Shown here: positions 25,522 to 34,270 of the stretch, in pieces
Layout of the letters: the number at the start of each line of letters is the position of its first letter
Position numbering within the stretch: the first letter of the stretch is position 1
Source: a bacterium
GTDB lineage: Bacteria > Sumerlaeota > Sumerlaeia > MVZB01
Assembly: GCA_021372575.1 (NCBI GenBank)
Contig: JAJFUE010000013.1
Location: 1 to 64,000 of the forward strand
Length of the DNA: 64,000 bases
Reading direction: 5' to 3'
The notes under the pieces: generated by a model
The model's database searches: none
Told to the model about the DNA's origin: nothing
Seen by the model: only the letters and a program-made list of their open reading frames with translations
Program-made: the position numbers and the translations under genes

Positions 25522-27510
25522 ATGAATCACCTGACGCGACTCGCGATGCCTGCTTTGCTGATGCTGATGTTGGCGTGCAATCCGCAACCAGGCGGCAATG
25601 CCGAGAAGCCTGCAGAAACCAAGGCGCCTGCCCAAACAACCGCGGAATCGGCCAAGGTTCCGGCGACGCAACCGGCCGCCGAAAAGACGCCGGTGCACGG
25701 GCCGAACCCGCGGTTTTATGAAGTCACGCAGAGGCTCGATGCGGGCGGGTCGTTTTACATGTACGCCGACCTCAAGGACGTGCTGCGTGATTTTGTGGCC
25801 GGATTCAAGCCGGTGGTGAACAGCGGACCGCCCCAGGCACAGCAGATTTATGAAAAGATCAACCAGTCGCTCGACCAACTCGGCGTGTATGGGATTCATG
25901 ACATCGGCGTGAGCTCGCTTCCCGAAAAGGGCCTTTACCTGAACAAGCTCTACATCAGCATGCCGGGCGGGGTGAAAGGCTTGCCGGCGCTGCTTGGGCA
26001 GATTCCGCACAAAATCGAGGGGCTGGCCTACGCGCCGGCCGGGACGCGTGTGTTTATTCAGACCGACCTGTATTTCGACCAGGCGCTCGGGATCGTGCGG
26101 CAGGAAATCGGCCGCTACCTTGGGCCGCAGATGGTCGAACAATTCAACAGGGCGCTTGCAGCTCTCGATATGCAACTCGGCGTCAATGTTGAACTGCTCA
26201 TCAAATCGCTCGGCAACCGGATCACGATTATCGCGGACCAGGACCCGAACGAACTGGTGAACCTCGGGCCCGAGGTGAACGCGCAGTTCAAGGCGCCGCG
26301 CGTGGCGCTGATGGTGGCGGTCAAGGACGACACGCTTTACAAAACGATCGCGCAAAAGGCGATGGCGCTCGGCTCCGAGCCGCCACAAACGACCGGCGGC
26401 CTTACGATCACGCCGATCAATGTTCCGCAGAATCCCAAGTACAAGGTGTCGCCGGTCGTGGCCGGCGGCAAAGAATTCGTGATCATTTCGACGCACGCCA
26501 ACCTCGTCAAAGACATGATGGCCGCGGCAACAACAGGCGGTATGGCGAATACGGAGGAATTCAAGCAGCTCAGCGCGGGACTGCCGGCCGAGGGCAACGG
26601 AATGGCGTTTGCGAGCAAGGGGTTGTTCGACGCGATCCGGCAGGTGCTTGCGCAAATCGAGGATCAACCGGGACAGAGCAAGAACGACGAGCTCAAGATG
26701 GCGTTCAGGCTGTCGCAACTGCCGGAGACCGGAAGCTACGCCATCCGGCGGCATGAACCCGACGGGATCATGGTCTATAGCCGCACGGCAACGGGCGGCA
26801 ACCAGGTCATCGGAGCGATCGGCGTCATGCCGGTGGCGATGATGGCGGCGATCGCGGTGCCCGGTTACCTGGAGGCCCAGAACCGGGCGAGAGTAAAACG
26901 CGCCGATGCCGATATGCGTTCGCTGCAGAATGCGATGGATGCCTACTCGGTTGAATTCGGCGGAGGCTACAATCCATCAACAACCAATGAGTTTGACGCG
27001 CAGGCAAACATTTCGCAGGTTCAATCCGATTTGCGGTCGATTGCGGTCGGCATTGAATCTTATGGGGTCGATTGCAACTCATATCCGGCGTGGAGTTCGA
27101 ATCCGAACGAGAATTATTACGGCAAGTTCGTTCGCAACGCTCCGCAGCTTGCAAAGGAGCCGTCGTTCCGGTTTGGCGCAGCGCCGGGGATGTATTCGCT
27201 GACGTCGCCGATTTCTTATATGTCAACCATGCCCCGCGATCCATTTGCCCCGGCGATGGGGGCGACATATGCATTCTATTCAACGCCGGGAGATCCGAAC
27301 AAGGCGGGGTGGATCGTGTGGAGCCCGGGGCCGGACGGGAAGTATGATTTGGATTCCGAGAATATTTCACGGGCGTATCCGGCGGCGGGAAAAGGGCCGT
27401 CGGAGTTGTTGATTCAACTGACGTATGACCCGACGAATGGGACGAAGAGTAGCGGGGATATTTATCGGGTGAAGATGAGTGGCGGAGATATTTATCGGAT
27501 TAATCAGTGA
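25522..27510 (+). CDS. Lipoprotein with a pseudopilin-like C-terminal domain
   Basis: A 662-residue protein with a GGAG site 7 nt before the ATG. Residues 1-19 look like a lipoprotein signal ending at Cys19 (LMLMLAC), followed by an Ala/Pro/Lys-rich linker. Residues about 60-420 form an unrecognised globular domain. From about 430, a hydrophobic stretch (VMPVAMMAAIAVP) leads into GYLEAQNRARVKRADADMR and later RDPFAP, WIVWSPGPDGKYDL and YDPTNGT. That block matches the body of GspG-like pseudopilins common in some uncultured phyla, but without the GFTLIE cleavage site. It is thus a lipoprotein carrying an internal, non-cleavable pilin-like module. Function unknown. Confidence 0.75.
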   Translation: MNHLTRLAMPALLMLMLACNPQPGGNAEKPAETKAPAQTTAESAKVPATQPAAEKTPVHGPNPRFYEVTQRLDAGGSFYMYADLKDVLRDFVAGFKPVVNSGPPQAQQIYEKINQSLDQLGVYGIHDIGVSSLPEKGLYLNKLYISMPGGVKGLPALLGQIPHKIEGLAYAPAGTRVFIQTDLYFDQALGIVRQEIGRYLGPQMVEQFNRALAALDMQLGVNVELLIKSLGNRITIIADQDPNELVNLGPEVNAQFKAPRVALMVAVKDDTLYKTIAQKAMALGSEPPQTTGGLTITPINVPQNPKYKVSPVVAGGKEFVIISTHANLVKDMMAAATTGGMANTEEFKQLSAGLPAEGNGMAFASKGLFDAIRQVLAQIEDQPGQSKNDELKMAFRLSQLPETGSYAIRRHEPDGIMVYSRTATGGNQVIGAIGVMPVAMMAAIAVPGYLEAQNRARVKRADADMRSLQNAMDAYSVEFGGGYNPSTTNEFDAQANISQVQSDLRSIAVGIESYGVDCNSYPAWSSNPNENYYGKFVRNAPQLAKEPSFRFGAAPGMYSLTSPISYMSTMPRDPFAPAMGATYAFYSTPGDPNKAGWIVWSPGPDGKYDLDSENISRAYPAAGKGPSELLIQLTYDPTNGTKSSGDIYRVKMSGGDIYRINQ

Positions 27511-27887
27511 GGAGAGAGAGAGAGAGAGAGAGAGAGAACAAGATCGAAACGACATGGACGACGCCTGAAACCAAGCCCCGGCAGGGGCGATACAAGTTAG
27601 CCCAGCGCGCAAGCGCTGGGTCAGCGATCGCAAAACGGATTTGAGCCCCGGCAGGGACGACACAATGAAGCATTCGGAATCTGTGTCGCCCCTGCCGGGG
27701 CTCGGTTATTTGTTGACGTGTACCCAGGGTTTCGCTTCGCTCCACCCTGGGCTAAGTTGTATCGCCCCTGCCGGGGCTGGGTGAACTCCAATATCAATTG
27801 GGCGATTCATAATCGAACGGCGTTTATTGCTGTGCCAGATTACGTTTACGATTACGAGCACGAGCACGAACGAGAGCGGGCGTGAGC
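27511..27887. repeat. Nested inverted-repeat region after the lipoprotein
   Basis: The 377-nt gap holds a (GA)13 microsatellite (27512-27537), a pair of 32-nt inverted arms (27574-27605 and 27747-27778, 31 of 32 complementary), an inner inverted pair around 27643-27703, smaller hairpins (for example CCCAGCGC/GCGCTGGG at 27601-27620 and CCCAGGGT/ACCCTGGG at 27723-27750) and a GAGCACGA repeat (27839-27875). No ORF is credible. Confidence 0.85.
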
Positions 27888-29702
27888 TCAATCCAGCTCG
27901 AATTGCGCGCGATAGGCTTCGGCGCCGGCCATGGGGGGCTGGTCCTTCTTAAGCAGCACGTGATGACCGATGACGAGCACGTCCATGTGCGTCAGCATGA
28001 AACAGCGATAGGCTTCCTCGGGGCGGCACACGATCGGCTCGCCGCGGATGTTGAAGCTGGTGTTGATGATGACGGGGCAGCCGGTCTGCTTCTCGAATTC
28101 CTTCATCACGTCATAAAGGATGCCGTGGCGTTCGCGATCGACGGTCTGGACGCGCGCCGAGTAATCGACGTGCGTGATCGCGGGGACGTCCGAGCGGACC
28201 TGCTTGACGCGGTCGAGGCCGGTGCGCGCGCCGTTGTCGGAGCGGCGATGCTCGGGACGGACCGGCGCGACGAGGAGCATGTAGGGACTTTCGTGCCGCA
28301 TTTCGAACCAGTCGCCGACGCGCTCGGCAAGGACGCACGGCGCGAACGGGCGGAACGATTCGCGGAACTTGATCTTGAGGTTCATCGTCTGCTGCATGGT
28401 GGTCGAGCGCGCATCGCCGAGGATCGAACGGCTGCCGAGGGCGCGCGGGCCGAACTCCATGCGGCCCTGCACCCAACCGACGACGTTTTCGGAAGCGATA
28501 AGGCCAGCGACGACGGCGGGCAGTTCGGCGTCGGTGTAGGTCGTGAATTTCGCGCCGAAAGGTTCAAGCAGTTTGGCGGTTTCATCGTCGCTGAACGCGG
28601 GCCCGAGGCGCGAGCCGCGCATTGAATCGCCGGCGCGGGCGGTGCGCGGCGCGCCGTAGAAATTGTGCCAGACGTCGAGGGCCGCGCCGAGCGCGCCGCC
28701 GGCGTCTCCGGCCGCGGGCTGGATCCAAAGGTCATCGACAATGCCCGCGCGAAGGATCTGGCCGTTGCCGACGCAGTTGAGCGCGACGCCGCCGGCGAGG
28801 CAAAGGTTTTTGCTGCCGGCGCGTTCGCAGGCGCGCTGCGCGAGTTTGAGCATGATCTCCTCGGTCACGACCTGCACCGAGGCGGCCATGTCCATCTCGC
28901 GCTTGGTGATCGGCGTTTCCGGCCGGCGCGCGGGCCCGCCGAACAGCTCCGCGAACGCGCCGGCAGTCATGGTCATGCCGCGAGTATAGTTAAAATACTT
29001 CATGTTGAGCTTGAACGAGCCGTCGGCGGCGATCTCGATCAGCTTTTCGCGAATGAGGTCCGCATAGACCGGCTCGCCGAACGGCGCGAGGCCCATCAGC
29101 TTGTATTCGCCGCTGTTGACCTTGAACCCGCAGAAGTAGGTGAACGCCGAGTAGAGCATCCCGATCGAATGCGGGAAATGGATCTCCTCGAGGATCTCGA
29201 TCTGGTTGCCCGAGCCGCGCGCGATGGTCGTGGTCGCCCACTCGCCCACCCCGTCGATCGTGAGGATCGCGGCGCTCTCGAATGGCGAGGGGTAAAAGGC
29301 GCTCGCGGCGTGGGAGCGGTGATGCTCGGTGAAAAGGATCTTGCCGCGGAAGGAGGGGCCCATTTCGGTGCGCATCGTGCGGCGGATCTGGAGGCGGTCG
29401 CGGCTCCACAGCGAAATGGCGCGCATATACTGGCCGACGCCGGCGGGGGCCACCGCCAGCAGCGTCTCGAGAATGCGGTCGAACTTGATGAACGGCTTTT
29501 CGTAAAAGACGATGGCGTCGATTTGCGAGCGGTCGAGGGCGGATTCGCGGATGACGTAATCGATGGCGCCGGAGGGCCAGCGCTCGTCGTGTTTGCGGCG
29601 GCTGAAACGCTCCTCCTGGGCGGCGGCGACAATTTCACCGTCGCGCACGAGCGCGGCCGCCGAATCATGATACAGGGCCGAAACCCCAAGGATGACGGTC
29701 AT
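27888..29702 (-). CDS. Carbamoyltransferase (NodU/CmcH/TobZ family)
   Basis: A 604-residue enzyme starting at MTVILGVSALYHDSAAAL. The N-terminal Kae1/YrdC-associated part has the metal motif HHRSHAASAFYPSPF and DGVGEW; AGGVALNCVGNG and AAGDAGGALGAAL follow. The C-terminal carbamoyltransferase domain has MEFGPRALGSRSIL and NTSFNIRGEPIV. These enzymes use carbamoyl phosphate and ATP to carbamoylate hydroxyls on sugars or natural products. A DUF5989 gene ends 14 nt upstream on the same strand, an arrangement seen in envelope-sugar or secondary-metabolite loci. The acceptor is unknown. The longer frame to 30047 includes the DUF5989 gene region in another frame and is rejected. Confidence 0.94.
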   Translation of the reverse strand: MTVILGVSALYHDSAAALVRDGEIVAAAQEERFSRRKHDERWPSGAIDYVIRESALDRSQIDAIVFYEKPFIKFDRILETLLAVAPAGVGQYMRAISLWSRDRLQIRRTMRTEMGPSFRGKILFTEHHRSHAASAFYPSPFESAAILTIDGVGEWATTTIARGSGNQIEILEEIHFPHSIGMLYSAFTYFCGFKVNSGEYKLMGLAPFGEPVYADLIREKLIEIAADGSFKLNMKYFNYTRGMTMTAGAFAELFGGPARRPETPITKREMDMAASVQVVTEEIMLKLAQRACERAGSKNLCLAGGVALNCVGNGQILRAGIVDDLWIQPAAGDAGGALGAALDVWHNFYGAPRTARAGDSMRGSRLGPAFSDDETAKLLEPFGAKFTTYTDAELPAVVAGLIASENVVGWVQGRMEFGPRALGSRSILGDARSTTMQQTMNLKIKFRESFRPFAPCVLAERVGDWFEMRHESPYMLLVAPVRPEHRRSDNGARTGLDRVKQVRSDVPAITHVDYSARVQTVDRERHGILYDVMKEFEKQTGCPVIINTSFNIRGEPIVCRPEEAYRCFMLTHMDVLVIGHHVLLKKDQPPMAGAEAYRAQFELD

Positions 29703-29716
29703 CGTGGGGGTCCGCC

Positions 29717-29923
29717 TTACAACACCGGGTAAATGAACGGCATGAGGGCGCCGAAGTGGACCGTGAGGTATGCCAGCACGCCCAGCACCACAACCAGCAC
29801 GATAAGCGGGATCAGCCACCATTTCTTGTTTTCGCGCACGAACCAGATGAATTCGGTCACGAGAGACGGGTTTTCGTCCTCTTCGACGGGCTCGCTGCCG
29901 GTATTGAGATTCTGGTCGGTCAT
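29717..29923 (-). CDS. DUF5989-like small membrane protein
   Basis: A 68-residue protein: an acidic N-terminus, then TEFIWFVRENKKWWLIPL and one transmembrane helix (IVLVVVLGVLAYL) ending near FIYPVL. The FVRENKKWW...FIYP pattern is that of DUF5989, a family commonly encoded next to NodU-like carbamoyltransferases. A strong GAGGAGG site precedes the ATG. It is co-directional with and 14 nt from the carbamoyltransferase gene, so it probably acts with it, perhaps as a membrane anchor; this is inference. Confidence 0.82.
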   Translation of the reverse strand: MTDQNLNTGSEPVEEDENPSLVTEFIWFVRENKKWWLIPLIVLVVVLGVLAYLTVHFGALMPFIYPVL

Positions 29924-29978
29924 GGTCGCATCCTCCTCGTGCCATATCCAGATTACAGAAGGCGGCGAGGCGGTTCAA

Positions 29979-30075
29979 TGGGGAATGATGAATGATGAGT
30001 GATGAATGATGAAAGAAAAACCGATTCATGCCGAATTGCCGGTTCATCCTTCATCATTCCGCATTCAGCATTGAT
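29979..30075. repeat. GAATGATGAATGATGA repeats with inverted counterpart
   Basis: Units of GAATGATGA at 29979-30014 and complementary TTCATCATTC units at 30042-30075 could fold together across a short centre. It lies between divergent DUF5989 and PP2C genes. The rest of the gap up to 30202 shows no repeat or ORF and should hold both promoters. Confidence 0.7.
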
Positions 30076-30202
30076 TATCATTGCCGATGTCCATCTCGTG
30101 TGGTGTAATCTTTGGCGATATTAGGCTCCCTCCGGCGGAGCGGCGTCGCAACTGTGAGCCCCATTGGAAGCCGTATTTGTGAGCGATATTGCCGACCATA
30201 AG

Positions 30203-30991
30203 ATGACTCATCGCATCAAACTTGCTGCCTGCGGAATCAGCGATTGCGGAAAACGGCGGCCCCATAACGAAGACAGCATCCTCGTGGCCGAGGATCTGTG
30301 CCTGTTCCTCGTTGCGGACGGCATGGGCGGGCACGCGGCGGGCGAAGTTGCCAGCCGGACGGCGGTGCAATCAGTGCGCGATTTCATCAGCCAGGCAACC
30401 ATCGACCGGGATTTCACGTGGCCGTTCGGGATGAACGAGCAATACAGCCCCAACGAAAACATCCTGCTCACGGGGTTCCTGATCGCCAACCGGCGCGTAT
30501 GCCGCATGGCGGAGGAAAACACCCAATACAGCGGGATGGGGACGACCCTGGCCGCGATTTACGCCCCCAACAGCCACGTCCACATCGCGCATGTCGGGGA
30601 CTCGCGCGTTTACCGGCTGCGCAGCGGAGAACTCGGCGCGCTCACGGTCGATCACTCGTGGGTCAACGAGCAGCTTCAGCGTAACATCATCACCGAGGAC
30701 GAGGCGCGCACGCACCGCTGGCGAAACATCATCACGCGCGCGCTCGGCAACCGTGCCGACCTGGAAGTCGATCTGAAGACAGTCGATGCGTTGCCCGGGG
30801 ATGTGTTCCTGATTTGTTCGGACGGCCTCACCGGAATGGTCGAAGACGAGAAGATCCAGAAGATTCTGCTCGACAAGGATGATGACCTGCAGGCTTGCTG
30901 CCAGAAGCTCGTCGATGCTTCCAATCAGGCCGGCGGGATTGATAATATATCCGTGGTCCTTGTCAAGGTCCTTGACGACGAAAACGCCTGA
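30203..30991 (+). CDS. PP2C-type serine/threonine protein phosphatase
   Basis: A 262-residue soluble PPM phosphatase from the ATG at 30203. The metal-binding motifs are all present: RRPHNEDS, VADGMGGHAAGE, HVGDSRVYRL, CSDGLTGMV and GGIDNISVVLV. It dephosphorylates Ser/Thr phosphoproteins and normally balances an Hanks-type kinase; none is adjacent. In-frame alternative starts are GTG at 30179 and TTG at 30164. It is followed after a 39-nt gap by the TPR membrane protein, suggesting a joint transcript. Confidence 0.92.
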   Translation: MTHRIKLAACGISDCGKRRPHNEDSILVAEDLCLFLVADGMGGHAAGEVASRTAVQSVRDFISQATIDRDFTWPFGMNEQYSPNENILLTGFLIANRRVCRMAEENTQYSGMGTTLAAIYAPNSHVHIAHVGDSRVYRLRSGELGALTVDHSWVNEQLQRNIITEDEARTHRWRNIITRALGNRADLEVDLKTVDALPGDVFLICSDGLTGMVEDEKIQKILLDKDDDLQACCQKLVDASNQAGGIDNISVVLVKVLDDENA

Positions 30992-31030
30992 CCAATCTTT
31001 ATTGCCCGCCACGGGGTCTTGATTTCAGGG

Positions 31031-32350
31031 ATGCACGAACCGCCCATGGACGAATCGTTGGATAAAGCACTGACAACAACCGAACTGAACCGACTGGACC
31101 TGGCGGGGCTGGTGCGTTTCGGGAACCAAGCCCTGCAAGCCGGGCAGTATCGGCGCGCGGTGTCGCTTCTGCGCGAGGCGGTCCAGCGCGCGCCATTCCG
31201 GCAAGACATCCGCGAGCTGATGGCGGCGGCGATCGAGGGGCTTTCGACGCTCCCGGAAGAACCGGCCAACATGACGCGCACCGAGCTTCGGACGCAAGGC
31301 GCGAACATCAGGAACGTGCGGCCGGTCGAGCAGCGCGAACTTTTTGAGCGCGAACAAGGCGACGAGCCGAAATACCCGCAGCCGCGACGGCCTGTTCAGC
31401 GTCGCGAAACGGTCAACAATTTCGATCTTCCGATCGTTGAAGAGCGGCTGCACCGCAGGCTCGAAGAGCGCCGCGAACATCACCGCGAAGAAAACTTCCG
31501 CCGGCGCGATGAAGCGCCGGATCCGCCGGCGACGTTCGGTTTCGAGCGCGAGCCCGGGGAAATTCCAGCCGCCCAGCCGCCGGCACAGCCGCAAAAGACC
31601 GGCCGCCCGATCGCGTTCGGACGCAGGCCCGGAGCCGCGCACCGGGCCGAGCCCGCGCGCCGCCCGAAACCGGCCCAGTTCACGAAGCGCCATAACCGCG
31701 GCCCTGTTTCGGCGCTGCTGCTCACGCTGTTCGTGTTTGTCCTGTTCCTGGCCGTGGCGGGAGCCGGCGGCTATTACTTCTGGAACAAAATCAAGACGCC
31801 GGGCGAAGGCGAGGCGGCAAATCCCTCGCAGAGCTACGAGGCGCAATACGAAACGGCCGGGAACTACGTGAAGAGCCGGCAGTTCTCGCTGGCGGTCGAT
31901 GTCCTGCAAAAGCTGCCGCCGACGCCGCGCCGCGACCACATGCTGGCCGACATTTACATGGCGCAGGCGGACGTGAGCATCAAATCGAATCCGCCCGTTT
32001 GGGAGAGCGCGATCGACGCGATCGGCCAGGCGGTCAAATTGTGGCCTGAAAACGCCGACTACGGGATCATGCTCGGCGACTCGTATTACACGCTGGGGCG
32101 CAAGCACCAGCAAAAAGATCCGGCGATGGGCAAACAAAACCTGGAAAAAGCGCGCGACGCGTTTCAGGCCGTGCTCGAGAAAAATCCAGGTAATTTGAAG
32201 GCGCTTCTCAAACTGGGGGATGCGGCCGGGGCCCTTGGCGACCCGGTCACCCAGGCCAACAGCTACAAGAACATCATTCGAATCGATCCGAGCAGCGACC
32301 TGGCCGACATTGCGCGGCGGAACCTGCAATCGCTAGGCTATCGCCAGTAA
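31031..32350 (+). CDS. TPR-containing single-pass membrane protein
   Basis: About 439 residues. An N-terminal TPR-like helical pair (LVRFGNQALQAGQYRRAVSLLREAV) is followed by a long Arg/Glu/Pro-rich, probably disordered and cytoplasmic stretch (about 80-220). One transmembrane helix lies at about 225-250 (SALLLTLFVFVLFLAVAGAG). The C-terminal, extracytoplasmic part carries further TPR-like repeats (AGNYVKSRQFSLAVDVL; KARDAFQAVLEKNPGNLKALL). Likely a scaffold. The ATG at 31031 was chosen; 31046 is possible. Its place after a PP2C phosphatase hints that the basic linker could be a phosphorylation target, which is speculation. Confidence 0.75.
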   Translation: MHEPPMDESLDKALTTTELNRLDLAGLVRFGNQALQAGQYRRAVSLLREAVQRAPFRQDIRELMAAAIEGLSTLPEEPANMTRTELRTQGANIRNVRPVEQRELFEREQGDEPKYPQPRRPVQRRETVNNFDLPIVEERLHRRLEERREHHREENFRRRDEAPDPPATFGFEREPGEIPAAQPPAQPQKTGRPIAFGRRPGAAHRAEPARRPKPAQFTKRHNRGPVSALLLTLFVFVLFLAVAGAGGYYFWNKIKTPGEGEAANPSQSYEAQYETAGNYVKSRQFSLAVDVLQKLPPTPRRDHMLADIYMAQADVSIKSNPPVWESAIDAIGQAVKLWPENADYGIMLGDSYYTLGRKHQQKDPAMGKQNLEKARDAFQAVLEKNPGNLKALLKLGDAAGALGDPVTQANSYKNIIRIDPSSDLADIARRNLQSLGYRQ

Positions 32351-32377
32351 GTCCGCGCAATTCGAAAGGATCGTCCG

Positions 32378-33262
32378 ATGGAGATCGCCTTTTTGGGGAT
32401 GGGGCTGATGGGCGCGCCCATGGCCGCCAATTGCATCAAGGCCGGACACGACGTTGTTGTCTATAACCGCACGCCCGAAAAAAACGAGCCGCTGGTGAAG
32501 CTGGGCGCGCGCGCGGCGGCCACGCCGGCCGAAGCCGTGCGCGGCCGCAGGATGACGCTGATCTGCGTCGAGGCGAGCGAGGACGTCGAGCAGGTCATTT
32601 TTGGCGAGAACGGCATCGTTCACGGGATGCCGCAATCGGGCGAGCCGCCGTTCGTGGTCGTCGATCATTCGACGATTTCGCCGATCGCCACCGAGGAATT
32701 CGCCAAGCGGCTCAAGAACGATTTTGGCGCGCTGTACCTCGACGCGCCGGTCAGCGGCGGGACTGTCGGCGCGCAGCAGGGCACGCTGACGGTGATGTGC
32801 GGCGGGCCGCTCGAGGCGTTCGAGCGCGCGAGGCCGGTCCTCGAGGCGATGGCCACGTCGATCACGCACATCGGCACGCGCAACGGCGACGGCCAGAAGG
32901 CCAAGATCATCAACCAGGTCGTGGTGGCGATCAACTGCCTCGCGACCGACGAGGCGGTGCGGCTGGGGCAGGCGCTCGGGCTCGACATGGACAAGGTGCT
33001 ATCGGCGATCACGAAGGGCGCGGCGGGGTCGTGGTCACTGCAGAACCTCGGGCCGCGCTGGCTGGCGGGCGATTTCGAGCCGGGATTCCGGCTGCGGCAT
33101 CTGCTCAAGGACCTGGGCTACTGCTCGGAGTCAATCGATCATCTTGAAGACAAGAACGCCGAATACCCGGCGATCTGGCTGGCGCTGGGGATCGTCGCCC
33201 GCGCCGTGCAGGCGGGGTATGGGGATGAGAATATTCATGCGATGGAGAAGATTTTTGAATAA
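32378..33262 (+). CDS. NAD-binding 3-hydroxyisobutyrate dehydrogenase-family protein
   Basis: A 294-residue beta-hydroxyacid dehydrogenase. Rossmann motif GMGLMGAPMAANC at the N-terminus, the substrate-binding DAPVSGGTVGAQ, and the catalytic lysine region GDGQKAKIINQ are visible; the helical C-terminal domain follows. Family members act on 3-hydroxyisobutyrate, tartronate semialdehyde or succinic semialdehyde; the exact substrate is unclear. A good AAAGGA site lies before the ATG. Repeats of the GATGAAAGATGA type begin right after its stop. Confidence 0.92.
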   Translation: MEIAFLGMGLMGAPMAANCIKAGHDVVVYNRTPEKNEPLVKLGARAAATPAEAVRGRRMTLICVEASEDVEQVIFGENGIVHGMPQSGEPPFVVVDHSTISPIATEEFAKRLKNDFGALYLDAPVSGGTVGAQQGTLTVMCGGPLEAFERARPVLEAMATSITHIGTRNGDGQKAKIINQVVVAINCLATDEAVRLGQALGLDMDKVLSAITKGAAGSWSLQNLGPRWLAGDFEPGFRLRHLLKDLGYCSESIDHLEDKNAEYPAIWLALGIVARAVQAGYGDENIHAMEKIFE

Positions 33263-33263
33263 A

Positions 33264-33418
33264 ACATGAAACGTGAAAGATGAAAGATGAAATTTTATCG
33301 CGCGTTCTGTTGCATGTTTGATCCGATCGCGTAAGCAGATCAAGTTCGCCACTCAGTCCGTTTGAGTTTTTTCATCTTTCATATTTCATCTTTCATCTTT
33401 TTTCATCTTTCATCTTTT
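33264..33418. repeat. GATGAAAGATGA repeats in inverted arrangement
   Basis: GTGAAAGATGAAAGATGAAA at 33269-33290 and the complementary TTTCATCTTTCAT-type array at 33366-33418 face each other across a 75-nt unique centre. The right arm runs up to the pyrH stop codon. The pair could form a long stem between convergent genes. Confidence 0.8.
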
Positions 33419-34160
33419 AATTCACGAGCGTTCCGATTGTTTCGCCCATGACGGCCTTGCGGACGTTGCCCTTCCGGTCGAGGTTGAAGACGAGGATCGG
33501 CAGGTTGTTGTCACGGCAGAGCGAGACGGCCGAGATGTCCATTACGCGCAGGTTCTGGCTGACGACTTCCTGGTACGAGAGTTTCTTATACATCCTGGCC
33601 TTGGGGTTTTTCATCGGGTCGTCCGAATAAACGCCATCGACCTTCGTCGCCTTCATGAGGACGTCGGCGCCGATTTCGTTGGCGCGCAGGGCGGCGGCGG
33701 TGTCGGTCGTGAAGTACGGGTTGCCGGTGCCGCACGCGAAGATCACGACGCGGCCTTTTTCGAGGTGGCGCACGGCGCGGCGGCGGATGTAGGGCTCGGC
33801 GACCTCGCGCATCTCGATCGCGGTGAGGACGCGCGTATCGACGCCGACGCGCTCGAGGTTGCCCTGCATCGTGAGGCAGTTGATCATCGTGCCGACCATG
33901 CCGATGTAATCGGCTGCGGCGCGGTTCATGTCCTTGACCTCGGTGCCGCGCCCGATGTTGCCGGCGCCGATGACGATGCCGATCTGCACGCCGAGACGCG
34001 ACAGTTCGCGGATTTCGCCGACAAGGCGGTCCATGATGACGTTGTCGATGACAGCCTGGCCCTCGCCGCGCAGGAATTCGCCGCTGATTTTGAGCAAAAT
34101 GCGGCGGTATTTGGGCAGTTTTGCGGCAGGCGAAGAGGTTTTGCGTTGTGCGCTCATCAT
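33417..34160 (-). CDS. pyrH: UMP kinase PyrH
   Basis: A 247-residue uridylate kinase of the amino-acid-kinase fold that makes UDP from [59 protein letters not shown] and [14 protein letters not shown] are diagnostic. The start is one of two adjacent ATGs (34160 or 34157) after GGGGAG; the second has better spacing. In many bacteria pyrH sits with frr and tsf; here it stands alone. Confidence 0.96.
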   Translation of the reverse strand: MMSAQRKTSSPAAKLPKYRRILLKISGEFLRGEGQAVIDNVIMDRLVGEIRELSRLGVQIGIVIGAGNIGRGTEVKDMNRAAADYIGMVGTMINCLTMQGNLERVGVDTRVLTAIEMREVAEPYIRRRAVRHLEKGRVVIFACGTGNPYFTTDTAAALRANEIGADVLMKATKVDGVYSDDPMKNPKARMYKKLSYQEVVSQNLRVMDISAVSLCRDNNLPILVFNLDRKGNVRKAVMGETIGTLVN

Positions 34161-34212
34161 GGCTCCCCGAAGAACAGTTTGAATTGAGAGTATCGCATGG
34201 GTTCAAAAAAGC

Positions 34213-34248
34213 AATGATGAAAGATGAAATATGAAATATGAGAAATGA
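34213..34248. repeat. GATGAAAGATGAAATATGA repeat
   Basis: Same family as 33264-33418, placed between the divergent pyrH and SGNH-like genes. Confidence 0.75.
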
Positions 34249-34270
34249 ACGGATATGATATCATTCAGTA

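Noticed and set aside
25474-26754. 426-codon minus-strand frame opposite the lipoprotein
   Set aside because: Arg/His-rich shadow; the plus strand has a signal peptide and ribosome site.
31025-32329. 434-codon minus-strand frame opposite the TPR protein
   Set aside because: Low-complexity Arg-rich shadow without motifs.
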